Origin: Bog-950 sp044225825
Lineage (GTDB): Bacteria; Bacteroidota; Bacteroidia; Chitinophagales; LD1
Reading direction: 5' to 3'
NCBI GenBank assembly: GCA_044225825.1
Contig: JBGAIB010000013.1
Coordinates: 1 to 64,000 of the forward strand
Length of the DNA: 64,000 nucleotides
Positions 10,070 through 18,187 of this stretch are shown here, piece after piece (within the stretch, counting starts at the first letter, position 1; every line of letters starts with the position of its first letter). The notes under the pieces are model-generated. The model saw nothing but the letters and a program-made list of their open reading frames with translations, made no database searches and was not told the DNA's origin. The position numbers and the translations under genes were made by a program.

Positions 10070-11320
10070 ATGAGCAGGAAACTACCCCTATTTCTTATCG
10101 CTTTGGCCTTGTGTGCCACTGGTTTTAGCCAAAGTGTGCGCAGCACGCAAAACGTAGGCTTTGATGAAATAAGCATTATAGAGTTGGCCCAGAATGGTGA
10201 TGCCTGGGTGGGTTCCAACGGCCAGGGCCTCGCGTTTTACGAAGCTGCTGCCCAGCAATGGACGTACTACGACCACAGCAATACCCCCTCGTTACAGGGC
10301 GATAGCATTACTGGTGTGGCACTGGCTTCCATCGGCAATGTGCAGCATGCATTTATTTCAACTACTGCGGGTTTAAGCTATAACCATGCAGGTGGTTTTT
10401 GGGATACTCTGGGGCCCTTACCTAATAACAATGTGCGGGGTGTACTCTACAGGGCCGATAGCCTATGGGCTTTAACACCGGGTGGCTTTACCCGCTTCGA
10501 TTCTTCTCAAGTGCTGGTGCAGAATTATCCGGCCCCTTTCAATCCGGTTACCTGCATGCAAAAGGCCGGCAATTGTGGCGGCTTTTGGGCCGGCACGGCT
10601 AATAATGGTTGTTTTTATACTGCCAATGGCACTACCTTTTCCTATATCGATACAAGCGCACCCAACCAAAAACTGGTAGATAACCGGGTAACCGCTATTG
10701 CGGTAGATAATATGTGTGTGGCCAAATACATTGGCACGCGCGGCGGTTTTTCGGTGTGCCCGGTTGGTAATCCCTGTCAAAATTTTACCACTGCCAACGG
10801 CCTTCCTCAAAACGAGGTTAACACAGTAATGGTCGATTGCCAGGGCAGGGTATGGATTGGCTTGCGCGATAGTGGAGTAGTAGTATATAACAATCCCGGT
10901 TTCACGCGTATTACCATGGCGGATGGTTTGCCGGATAACCGCATAACTGCTATTGCTTTTAGCAATGGCTGCAACAATGTTTGGGTAGGCAGCCGCGATG
11001 GAAATATTACGCAATTGGATAGCAACCAAAACGTGGTAAAAATACTTAGCGGCATTAACCGTGCAGCTGCCGATTATGTGGGTGTTTATACCTATCCGCA
11101 GCCGGCATCCGATAAGGTAAATGTGGTATTGGGCAAGAAAATCGGTACCGGGATTTTTTCGCTGCTCGATATAAGCGGTCGCGAAGTACTGCAAATGCCC
11201 GTTAACAATACAAGTAATTTTAGTATAAGCACCGGCACCTTGCCGGCGGGTTTCTATATCTACCGGTTAACGGTAAACAACCTGCCCGTGGGTAGCGGTA
11301 AACTTCAGGTAATGCATTAA
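10070..11320 (+). CDS. T9SS-exported beta-propeller protein
   Basis: 416 residues with a signal peptide (LFLIALALCATGFSQ) and several two-component-regulator-type propeller blades (motifs such as VWIGLRDSGVVVYN, NNVWVGSRDG). The last 75 or so residues are a T9SS type A sorting domain (YPQPASDKV...LPAGFYIYRL). Known: such C-terminal domains send proteins through the outer membrane. Inference: a surface-bound or released propeller whose ligand is unknown. Unlike the propellers of hybrid sensor kinases it has no kinase or DNA-binding part. It follows the cyclase gene by 57 bp and ends at a bidirectional terminator. Confidence 0.85.
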   Translation: MSRKLPLFLIALALCATGFSQSVRSTQNVGFDEISIIELAQNGDAWVGSNGQGLAFYEAAAQQWTYYDHSNTPSLQGDSITGVALASIGNVQHAFISTTAGLSYNHAGGFWDTLGPLPNNNVRGVLYRADSLWALTPGGFTRFDSSQVLVQNYPAPFNPVTCMQKAGNCGGFWAGTANNGCFYTANGTTFSYIDTSAPNQKLVDNRVTAIAVDNMCVAKYIGTRGGFSVCPVGNPCQNFTTANGLPQNEVNTVMVDCQGRVWIGLRDSGVVVYNNPGFTRITMADGLPDNRITAIAFSNGCNNVWVGSRDGNITQLDSNQNVVKILSGINRAAADYVGVYTYPQPASDKVNVVLGKKIGTGIFSLLDISGREVLQMPVNNTSNFSISTGTLPAGFYIYRLTVNNLPVGSGKLQVMH

Positions 11321-11346
11321 AGTTTTTTTTTGATTGGGTTAAACAA

Positions 11347-11376
11347 AAAAGGGGCCGGTATTTTCCGACCCCTTTT
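11347..11376. terminator. Bidirectional terminator between convergent genes
   Basis: AAAAGGGGCCGG and CCGACCCCTTTT form a 12-bp stem with one mismatch and a six-base loop. Runs of A on the left and T on the right let it end transcription of both the propeller gene (plus) and the DUF6600 gene (minus). Confidence 0.8.
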
Positions 11377-11393
11377 CTTTTGTTGGTAGGCTG

Positions 11394-12947
11394 TTATCTC
11401 GGCGTGCGCATGGGTGCCTTTGGTTGTTGCTGCTGCTGTTGCGGCTGCATGCGGGGCTGTTCCATTTGCCGTTGTTGTGGTTGCTGCTGCGGCTGAAACT
11501 GTGGCCTCTGTTGTTGCATCGGTTCCTGCCTTGGCTGCTCAAACTGCTGCTTAGGCTGCAGTTGCGGTTCACCTCTTGGTGGTGCCTGCCGCGGTTGCTC
11601 AAATTGCTGTTTGGGCTGTTCCTGCCTTGGCTGTTCAAACTGTTGCCTTGGCTGCTGGTTTGGCTCAAACTGTTGTTTGGGCTGTTGCTGGCGTTGAGGC
11701 TCCTGTTGCTGCCAGCCGCGTTGTTGTGGCTGTTGTTGAGGAACCTGTTTTGGCTGCACATTAGGCTGTTGTTTTTGCTCCCACTGCTTTTGTTGTGGTT
11801 GTGCCTGCGGTTGTACGCGTCCCGGTTCCTGGTTCATTTCCTTACGCGGTTGTTGTTGTGGCGTAACACGTTGTGGTACTTCCTGTTTAGGCTCACCTAT
11901 GTTCTGTTTTTGTGGTTGCCCTTGAGCAGGGGTTTGTTTTTCACTGTTTATACCATTTACGCCTGGCTTCGCGCTTTCTGTATTATTACGTTCCGCCGGT
12001 TGCAGATTTTTGTTCAGTTCCACCTGCTTAACATCGCTCTTAAATTGGGGCTGCCCCTTATTTACGCTGATGGGTTCGGGCTTACTGATGGTGCGGTCTG
12101 CCTTTACGACATTTACCGGGGCCACTTGTTTATCGGTGGCGGCCTTGCTTACCTGTGGACGGTAAATCTCAATCTGGTTGTTCTGCACCTTGGTTACTCC
12201 CGCCTGGTCTAATTCACGCAACTGATACATCTGCGGTTTCTGACCGGTATGGCGTTCGTAATCAGCACTGCTGGGGCCTTGTATATACGTTACGTTGTTA
12301 GTTACATACGTATTATTTACAATAGTTGTATTGTTAATAATGGTAGTGTTATAACGCGGTTCGTTACAATGCCAGTAAAAGTGGTGATCGTATACATAGG
12401 TAGGCGAACAAAACACCCACCAGTCAACCGGGAAGTTATAAGCGCTGTACGATACCCCCCAGCCCGGCGCTAAAGGTGCCCAGCCATAATAATCGTTACT
12501 GCTGCGCCAGCCTACCCAGGCCGGTCCCCATACAGTATCAGGCACCCATATCCAGCCATAATAAGCGTCGTATGTCCAGCGGCCATAGTGGAAGGGCGCC
12601 CAGCCCCAATCGTAATACGATACCCAGGTGTTACCGTAATCGGTATAGGCCCAGTAACCATTACTGTAATAGGGGCGAAAACCTGCATCCACAGCAGGCA
12701 CCCATACATATCCGTAGTAAGGGTCATTTATCCAGGTGCCGTAAGGTGCCAGTTGGTCGTAGAATACCTGCAGACTTACCTGCACAGGAGGGGCATAGGC
12801 GGAAGTGTAAGAAGGGCCATAGCTGGCCCATCGGCCACCGTGATGATGATGGCGGTGCCACGGATCCGCGGCCCTTACATCGTTAAACGATAACACCAGC
12901 AGCAAAGCAGCTGCCAGGGTCATCACTGATTTCTTTAAGTTTTTCAT
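11394..12947 (-). CDS. DUF6600-type exported protein with Q/P-rich tail
   Basis: The ATG at 12947 gives a clean signal peptide (MKNLKKSVMTLAAALLLVLS, cleavage after VRA); the longer frame from 12986 puts 13 unlikely residues before it. The mature N-terminal half has repeated YGYVWVP / WAPFHYGRW motifs rich in Trp and Tyr, typical of DUF6600 proteins. From about residue 330 on the protein is a Gln/Pro/Arg low-complexity tail with repeats such as EQPRQEQPKQQF. The function of the family is not known; it is probably periplasmic or at the cell surface. Long open frames on the other strand here are products of the CAG-rich composition. Confidence 0.8.
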   Translation of the reverse strand: MKNLKKSVMTLAAALLLVLSFNDVRAADPWHRHHHHGGRWASYGPSYTSAYAPPVQVSLQVFYDQLAPYGTWINDPYYGYVWVPAVDAGFRPYYSNGYWAYTDYGNTWVSYYDWGWAPFHYGRWTYDAYYGWIWVPDTVWGPAWVGWRSSNDYYGWAPLAPGWGVSYSAYNFPVDWWVFCSPTYVYDHHFYWHCNEPRYNTTIINNTTIVNNTYVTNNVTYIQGPSSADYERHTGQKPQMYQLRELDQAGVTKVQNNQIEIYRPQVSKAATDKQVAPVNVVKADRTISKPEPISVNKGQPQFKSDVKQVELNKNLQPAERNNTESAKPGVNGINSEKQTPAQGQPQKQNIGEPKQEVPQRVTPQQQPRKEMNQEPGRVQPQAQPQQKQWEQKQQPNVQPKQVPQQQPQQRGWQQQEPQRQQQPKQQFEPNQQPRQQFEQPRQEQPKQQFEQPRQAPPRGEPQLQPKQQFEQPRQEPMQQQRPQFQPQQQPQQRQMEQPRMQPQQQQQQPKAPMRTPR

Positions 12948-13095
12948 ATAACACGTTTTTACAAGTCGTTTTTCAAAATGAAACATCTGGTTGTTGTTTC
13001 ATGGACAACCCGAACCTCTGTGGGTTTAGTTTCAAAATGTCGGGTGCTGGCATTTTAACGCGTTTTTAACGGTTATCCGACCTTTGGGTGGTGGG

Positions 13096-13170
13096 TTTTA
13101 GTACAAATTCACGCAGGGCATGCGTGCAAAGCTTGTGGGAGCTTACAATGGGGCATGCCTTGTACTAAAC
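13096..13170. repeat. Imperfect long inverted repeat in intergenic DNA
   Basis: The left arm TTTTAGTACAA...GGGCATGC pairs with the right arm GGGCATGCC TTGTACTAAA, the left arm being interrupted by about ten bases. It lies just downstream of the DUF4397 gene's stop (minus strand). There is no T-run, so it is not a standard terminator. It could form a hairpin or be a dyad binding site. The rest of 12948-13194 shows nothing clear. Confidence 0.5.
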
Positions 13171-13194
13171 GGGCAATTAAACTGCTGATAAACC

Positions 13195-13875
13195 CTAATG
13201 TGCGGCGTATCCTAAACAGAAGGGATGATAAATTGAATCGGCAAGTGTGCCGGTGGCATACATATCCAGTATTCGGTTATCCTCGATACCCATTGCTGAA
13301 ATACTGAATAATGTTTGATTGGTAGCGTGATTCTTAACATAGATGGTATATGCGCCCGCATTCAATTCGGTAAAGTCGCCAATGGCGTTCAGGCTGTCGG
13401 TGCCGTAATAAACTTTGTTAAGGGCAATGGGCGTACTGTTCAGATACACATCCAATGCTGGGGCATCGGTGCCAAAGTGCATAAAGCGCACTTTAAACTT
13501 ACCCGTAGTGGGCCAGGCTACCGTATCGCTTAACAGGGCGGTTTTTAGGCTGCTGTACTGGCCATAGGTTACCATCGTATAATGTGTACCGGCTTTCCAG
13601 TTGCTGATCTTTAACGCGGTTACCAGCGTATCGTTTAAGCGAGCATCGGCAGTGCAGGCTTCATTATCCAATAAATCGGCCGTGTTGCTGTTACTGCAAA
13701 TGTTGTAGCCGATAAACGAAGCCCGTTTGGTGCCTTGCAGATAATAATCCAGATAAGGCGAGTTAAGCGCAGCATTGATATACTGTACACGTATCTGCTG
13801 TTTCTTTTTAATGCAACCGCTAATGCTCAACAGCACAGCAATTCCACAAATGGCGGCTACAAATAATTTGCGCAT
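13195..13875 (-). CDS. DUF4397 domain lipoprotein
   Basis: 226 residues with a lipoprotein signal (LLSISGC, Cys at about residue 21) followed by KKKQQ, so it is predicted to be lipid-anchored. The body fits DUF4397, a beta-sandwich family of unknown role (motifs VRFMHFGTDAPALDVYLN and FTELNAGAYTIYVKN). It lies 53 bp after rpiB on the same strand and may be the last gene of the tatC-rpiB transcript. No catalytic motif is seen. Confidence 0.8.
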   Translation of the reverse strand: MRKLFVAAICGIAVLLSISGCIKKKQQIRVQYINAALNSPYLDYYLQGTKRASFIGYNICSNSNTADLLDNEACTADARLNDTLVTALKISNWKAGTHYTMVTYGQYSSLKTALLSDTVAWPTTGKFKVRFMHFGTDAPALDVYLNSTPIALNKVYYGTDSLNAIGDFTELNAGAYTIYVKNHATNQTLFSISAMGIEDNRILDMYATGTLADSIYHPFCLGYAAH

Positions 13876-13928
13876 GGGTTAAGGGGTTTTATGCTTACAC
13901 GATGCAGGGCCCGCAATAACTTCATAAA

Positions 13929-14357
13929 TCAGCAGGCAATCTTGTTCACCCGGTTTTGGTGCCGGCCACCCTCAAAAGCAGTATTCAAAAATGCCTCGGT
14001 ACATTCTTTAGCCACATCCAGGTTTATAAAGCGTGCAGGCAGGCACAATATGTTTGCATCGTTATGCTGCCGGGTCAGTTGCGCTAATTCTTTGGCCCAG
14101 GCAATTCCGGCGCGTATGCCCTGGTGCTTGTTGGCAGTCATTGCTACTCCGTTGGCGCTGCCGCAAATTAGAATACCGAAATGGCACTCGCCTTTTTCTA
14201 CCGCCTCGGCCACGGGATGCACAAAATCGGGATAGTCTACACTATCCGCGCTAAACGGACCAAAGTCTTTTACCTCATAACCCTGCGAGGTTAGAAATAC
14301 TACTAATTCGCGTTTGTAATCAAAGCCGGCGTGGTCGCCTCCCAGTGCTATTTTCAT
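13929..14357 (-). CDS. rpiB: Ribose-5-phosphate isomerase B
   Basis: 142 residues, the usual RpiB length. It interconverts ribose 5-phosphate and ribulose 5-phosphate in the pentose phosphate pathway. Visible: N-terminal GGDHAGF (Asp8, His9), catalytic-loop Cys65 in CGSANG, His98 in TRQHNDANIL, and the C-terminal EGGRHQNRV phosphate-binding segment. The CGSANG loop differs slightly from the common CGTGIG. It sits 12 bp after tatC, so co-transcription is likely. Confidence 0.93.
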   Translation of the reverse strand: MKIALGGDHAGFDYKRELVVFLTSQGYEVKDFGPFSADSVDYPDFVHPVAEAVEKGECHFGILICGSANGVAMTANKHQGIRAGIAWAKELAQLTRQHNDANILCLPARFINLDVAKECTEAFLNTAFEGGRHQNRVNKIAC

Positions 14358-14369
14358 AGTGCAATGTTT

Positions 14370-15212
14370 TTATGCGGCGTTTAAGTTCTTCAGTCGCTTA
14401 CGTTCGTTGCGCGCTGCTACAAAAATACTCAACTCGTACAACAGGTAAATAGGTATGGCTACCAGGCACTGGGTAAACATATCCGGCGAGGGCGTAATTA
14501 CGCCGGATACTACCAGAATGATAACAATGGCATACCGGCGGTATTTGCGCATAATAGTTGGCCCTAAAATGCCCAGGCGCGAAAGAAAATACACCACCAT
14601 CGGCAGTTCAAAAACAGCCCCGATGGCCAACAGCATTACCGTAAAAAAGTCGATGTAACTGTCAATGGTAAAGTCGTTGTGTATTTTATTGCTGATGGTA
14701 AAACTTACGGCAAAGTTTACGGAGAAAGGGATAATGATAAAATAGCAGAAGGCTACGCCCACAAAAAAGAAGATGGAACAGGCCAATATGATCTGACTGG
14801 TTTTTTTGGCCGTTGTTTCGCTCAGCGCGGGGGCTACAAACCGCCAAAGTTCCCACACTATATAGGGGAAGGCAACCACCAGCCCCAGGATGATGGAATA
14901 TTGCACCAGCAGAGTTATCTGGCCAAACATGGTCAGGTTCTGCAGTGTAATGGGAATGTCATGGTCAATACAAATCGCATTGCCCATGTGCAGTTGTTGG
15001 GTTACGTAACATAGCAGGCGGTAAGTAGGAAAATCCTTACTGGTAATGCCAAGGATTATTTTATCGAACACTACATCGTAGTAATACCCTACCACGCAGG
15101 CGCAAACTACTATAGCAATAGCTGAGCGTATCAAGTGCCAGCGTAAGGCCTCCAGGTGATCAAAAAAACCCATTTCCGCTTCGGGATTATTGGGGTCGCG
15201 CCTCCAAATCAT
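14370..15212 (-). CDS. tatC: Sec-independent protein translocase TatC
   Basis: 280 residues with six predicted membrane helices. It is the receptor subunit of the twin-arginine translocase that exports folded proteins. The conserved N-terminal FFDHLEALRWHLIRS motif carries the Glu that contacts the twin-arginine signal. The start at 15212 is supported by a TACTTTCG box 5 bp upstream; a later Met at residue 14 is less likely. No tatA or tatB lies in the window. It heads a transcript with rpiB. Confidence 0.93.
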   Translation of the reverse strand: MIWRRDPNNPEAEMGFFDHLEALRWHLIRSAIAIVVCACVVGYYYDVVFDKIILGITSKDFPTYRLLCYVTQQLHMGNAICIDHDIPITLQNLTMFGQITLLVQYSIILGLVVAFPYIVWELWRFVAPALSETTAKKTSQIILACSIFFFVGVAFCYFIIIPFSVNFAVSFTISNKIHNDFTIDSYIDFFTVMLLAIGAVFELPMVVYFLSRLGILGPTIMRKYRRYAIVIILVVSGVITPSPDMFTQCLVAIPIYLLYELSIFVAARNERKRLKNLNAA

Positions 15213-15216
15213 GGCG

Positions 15217-15224
15217 CGAAAGTA
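15217..15224 (-). promoter_or_regulatory. -7-like box (TACTTTCG) before tatC
   Basis: On the minus strand TACTTTCG matches TAnnTTTG in seven of eight positions, directly upstream of the tatC ATG. The same TTCG variant occurs before uvrD, uvrA, trmB and the amidohydrolase gene at 53797. Confidence 0.45.
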
Positions 15225-15302
15225 GGAGAGTTATCCGTTGCCACAAGGGCATGTACCGCTTGATTTAGCTTTCAGTGTTGCCGGGGGCGGCGTAGGCTCG
15301 TT

Positions 15303-15343
15303 AAAAAGAGACAGCCCGACCAATAGAACAGGCCGGGCTGCCG
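15303..15343 (-). terminator. Rho-independent terminator of the DUF4382 lipoprotein gene
   Basis: Read on the minus strand, CAGCCCG and CGGGCTG form a stem followed by TCTCTTTTT. It lies 18 bp beyond the stop of the gene at 15361-16224 and isolates it from tatC. Confidence 0.85.
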
Positions 15344-15360
15344 TAACCCAACTAGTTCAC

Positions 15361-16224
15361 TTATAAAGCCACCACTCCCAGGTTGGTGGTTTGATGTGCC
15401 GTAACACTAACGTTACTGATCGTTTTAATACTTAATAGCGGTAATGATGGATCGATTTGCACCGTATAAGAACCGGCTGCAACGGTTTGTAGGGTAAAAT
15501 GACCGGTTAAATCGGTTACCGTGCAATACGTGGCACCGTTAGAGCCGGTAATACATACCGAAGCAAAACCAACAGGAGCAATACTGCCGGACATAGCGCC
15601 TGTAACATCGCCGTTTATAACCACCGAGCCGCCGGCTGTACCACCGGTAGAACCGCCTATGCTGATAGTTCCGTCGGCATTGGTAGTAGCACCGGCACTG
15701 CTTTGGGCATCTACTATTAAGCGCAGCACGGGTTCCAGATGAAAGCTGCCTGATCCGGTTGTCATTACCGATTGAGCGGCATCAAAATCTATAGTCCACT
15801 CGTACGTTTGACCCGCCTGTAACTGTTGATGCACATTCAGCACCAGGCCCGATTCCATACCCGCTGGTATAGCTATGGGATAGGTTTGTCCGTTGGCAAC
15901 TATACTGTTATTACTACCTAAGACCAACCGCACCTGGTTGATTTGCCCCTGGGGCAGTTCAGCCTGGGCAATTAAAGTGCTTTGCCCATTTACATATTGC
16001 AGCAGGTTAATAGTGCCTACCTGCGATTGTAACGTTACCCAACCGCTGGCAGCGGTTTGAACCTGTATGGATTGCACATCTATATAAAGCGCATCAAAGT
16101 CCGCCGGTGCATCGGTTAGTTTAAACTTAACAGTAGCCGCATCCTTGGCTTGCTTTTGCTTGCAGCTAATCATAACCAGTGGTAGTGCTAATAGGAGTAG
16201 CGCGCATATTTTTATGGATTTCAT
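15361..16224 (-). CDS. DUF4382 lipoprotein with carboxypeptidase-regulatory-like domain
   Basis: 287 residues: lipobox VMISC (about residue 21), then a DUF4382 domain (about 30-170, with FKLTDAPADFDALYIDVQSI), a Gly/Ser-rich linker, and a C-terminal beta-sandwich like the carboxypeptidase regulatory fold (about 205-285, TVTDLTGHFTLQTVAAGSYTV). Both domains occur in surface or periplasmic proteins of this phylum without known enzymatic activity. It is flanked by its own terminator and by a 600-bp noncoding region upstream, so it is probably a single-gene unit. Confidence 0.8.
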   Translation of the reverse strand: MKSIKICALLLLALPLVMISCKQKQAKDAATVKFKLTDAPADFDALYIDVQSIQVQTAASGWVTLQSQVGTINLLQYVNGQSTLIAQAELPQGQINQVRLVLGSNNSIVANGQTYPIAIPAGMESGLVLNVHQQLQAGQTYEWTIDFDAAQSVMTTGSGSFHLEPVLRLIVDAQSSAGATTNADGTISIGGSTGGTAGGSVVINGDVTGAMSGSIAPVGFASVCITGSNGATYCTVTDLTGHFTLQTVAAGSYTVQIDPSLPLLSIKTISNVSVTAHQTTNLGVVAL

Positions 16225-16529
16225 GATTTCTGTTTTTGGTTTGTTTTAAAATTCAGCAGCAGCCATAGCATTTCCCCGGGGAGGCTGCTTATAGAATTGG
16301 AACGGACCTCTCTTTAAACTTATTGCGTTTTTTCTGCCAAAAACCTTGTAACAAACTGAAAATCAATTGTTAAAATGGCATTGATACGCCTTGATGCCAT
16401 ACGCTTTAGGGTCAGGGAACCTTTGCTTTCAAGTTTAGATTTCGGGCACAGGTTCAGCAAGCTCAGGAACACTGCCAACGGCGATTATTTAAAAAAGGAA
16501 TAAAAAGAGAAACTTTAATTTAAAATTAT
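16225..16529. other. Noncoding stretch upstream of element A with small palindromes
   Basis: No gene is seen. AGCAGCC (from 16258) pairs with GGCTGCT (to 16289), possibly in the leader of the minus-strand lipoprotein gene. GTTCAGCAAGCTCAGGAAC at 16452-16470 is a REP-like partial palindrome. The remainder is AT-rich. Confidence 0.4.
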
Positions 16530-16738
16530 TACCTTTGAGCTAGGTTCTTTGACATACCGGTACTGTCTGAAAGGCTCGTAGCAGGCAGTAAATCGTGCCG
16601 GGCAAACCCCGGTTGAAGCGCTTAAAATTGGCGTAATAAAGCTGCTAAAGAAAGGTAAGCAGTTGCTTGATAGGATTTGACAGGTGCCCCCCAAAACCCT
16701 ATCAAACCCTATCAATTCCTATCATTTATGTTAAAAAA
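16530..16738 (+). repeat. Element A: promoter-headed noncoding element ending in CCTATCA iterons
   Basis: It starts with TACCTTTG (16530-16537, exact TAnnTTTG), then GTTCTTTGAC (16544-16553), a 100-bp body holding a CCGGG/CCCGG hairpin (about 16598-16612), then TGATAGG (16668-16674) facing three CCTATCA copies (16698-16704, 16708-16714, 16718-16724) spaced 10 bp apart, and ATGTTAAAAAA. The two ends reappear inverted as element B at 43429-43898; the bodies differ. It points into the 3' end of the convergent gene at 16824, so it is not a leader for that gene. Inference: a short noncoding RNA gene or a non-autonomous mobile repeat. Confidence 0.6.
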
Positions 16739-16823
16739 CCGACCAGTTTAGGCAACATAATTATCTCTTGACCTATAGAATCTACAGGCAAGCCAGTAAA
16801 ATTGGAGCGTAGCAATCCAGAGC

Positions 16824-17492
16824 TTATGCCTCTGCCAGTACCCAGGCAAACTTGCGTTGGGCATGTATCCAGTTTATAAACCGGTAGCAGGCATACGAAA
16901 ACAAGGGGGCAAACAACACATCGGTACTGTAATGTACGTGTTGCCACATAATAAGCAGGGCAACCACCAGCGTGGCAGCCATGGTATACACTTTCAAATA
17001 CCACTTATCTACGATCAGGAACAGCATAAAACAAGCCGATACATGTCCTGAAAAGAAAAGATCCTTGGTAACAAACACGCCATTGGTATTTAACAACAGG
17101 TTAGCAACAGGGTCATATAAAGGCACCATATCGGAAGGCGGCTCCAATGGTAACAGGTAAATGGTAGCTGTGCGCGCAAATATTACCAGCGAAAACATCT
17201 GAAGACCTTTTACCAATCTTACCGGGTTGGGCAGGATAAATACAATGGCCATTAAAATGGAGGCATACTGAATAGGAAAAATAATACCGGAAAAATCGTG
17301 CGGTGGCAATAAGTTCAGTACATAATCATTAATCAACGTACCCTGCCGTGCCTGAAAAATACGGAGGTAATAAAAGTTGTGCAGGCTTACGCCTATCAGC
17401 ATCAAAAAGGATAGCAAAAACTGATTACGGAAGGTCTTATTCGACCAGGCCTTCGACCATACTTCGGGTGCATTTTTCAGTTCGCTAATCAT
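16824..17492 (-). CDS. PAP2-related (sphingomyelin-synthase-like) membrane phosphatase/transferase
   Basis: 222 residues with about six hydrophobic helices. The PAP2_C-type catalytic motifs are present: SGHVSACF (His) and HVHYSTDV (His and Asp), forming the His-His-Asp set used by lipid phosphatases and sphingomyelin-synthase-like lipid head-group transferases. The substrate cannot be told from sequence. The start at 17492 gives a charged N-terminus before helix 1. The CPBP protease gene upstream on the same strand is 69 bp away. Confidence 0.75.
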   Translation of the reverse strand: MISELKNAPEVWSKAWSNKTFRNQFLLSFLMLIGVSLHNFYYLRIFQARQGTLINDYVLNLLPPHDFSGIIFPIQYASILMAIVFILPNPVRLVKGLQMFSLVIFARTATIYLLPLEPPSDMVPLYDPVANLLLNTNGVFVTKDLFFSGHVSACFMLFLIVDKWYLKVYTMAATLVVALLIMWQHVHYSTDVLFAPLFSYACYRFINWIHAQRKFAWVLAEA

Positions 17493-17561
17493 AACAGTGC
17501 GTTTTTTCGGTTTGGCAAATGTAAAAAGCCCCTAACGGAATGTCAAGTGCCCACATGTGCT

Positions 17562-18140
17562 TTATTTCATAACGGCCCTGCGCTGGTACGCGTATTTCAG
17601 CACGCAAAACATAGATACATCGTATATGAAATGAGCTGTAACTGACGAAAAAAGGCCTAAAAACTTGAATAAATAGCCAAAACCGGCTCCGATGAGCACT
17701 AAAAAGAAGCCATAAACCGTAAGATTAAGGTTGGCAGGATTTATATAGCCATGCAGCAAAACGAACAAAAAGGCGGCCGGCCAGATATTAATGATGGGCT
17801 GAATGCCTGCCCGGAATAACATTTCTTCACCAATCGAGAGGCAAGCCGAATACACTACAATTTGGGTAACCGAAAGATTCATGTCTCCAATCATGTCCTC
17901 CAGAAAGGAGCGCACCCCTTTAAAGTTTTTGCCCCTGATAAGCAATACACCAAGCAGGGCCGATAAACTGCCAAAAAACAAACCGCTTACCACTTGCAGG
18001 TAATAACGTTCGCGGCCCAGCAAAGCAACTGCTACATCCTGTTTCTGCACAAAGAAAATAAGGAGAATGCCCATAGCGCTCATGCCAAACAGCGTGAGCC
18101 AACTTATATACAACAGGCGTTTTTTATCCGGAACTACCAT
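17562..18140 (-). CDS. CPBP family intramembrane glutamic protease-like protein
   Basis: 192 residues, multi-spanning. It shows the CPBP/Abi motif GEEMLFRAG (EExxxR) and the later helix motif LLHGYIN (His, Asn), matching the Glu/His active-site residues of the Rce1-like family. Members cleave prenylated proteins in eukaryotes; bacterial roles are mostly unknown. It is divergent from thiL with 47 bp between starts, so their promoters overlap or abut. Confidence 0.8.
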   Translation of the reverse strand: MVVPDKKRLLYISWLTLFGMSAMGILLIFFVQKQDVAVALLGRERYYLQVVSGLFFGSLSALLGVLLIRGKNFKGVRSFLEDMIGDMNLSVTQIVVYSACLSIGEEMLFRAGIQPIINIWPAAFLFVLLHGYINPANLNLTVYGFFLVLIGAGFGYLFKFLGLFSSVTAHFIYDVSMFCVLKYAYQRRAVMK

Positions 18141-18187
18141 CGGCAGAGCGGTTAATTCACTAAACTTGTCCGCTCAAGATACATTTT

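Noticed and set aside
11424..12212. Leucine-rich plus-strand frame of 262 residues
   Set aside because: Antisense shadow of the Gln/Pro-rich DUF6600 tail (CAG read as CTG).
16515..16715. Minus-strand 66-residue frame similar at its N-terminus to the plus-strand frame at 43462-43659
   Set aside because: The similarity comes from the shared DNA iterons; the frames diverge at once, run against the promoters, and stops lie in the neighbouring iterons.
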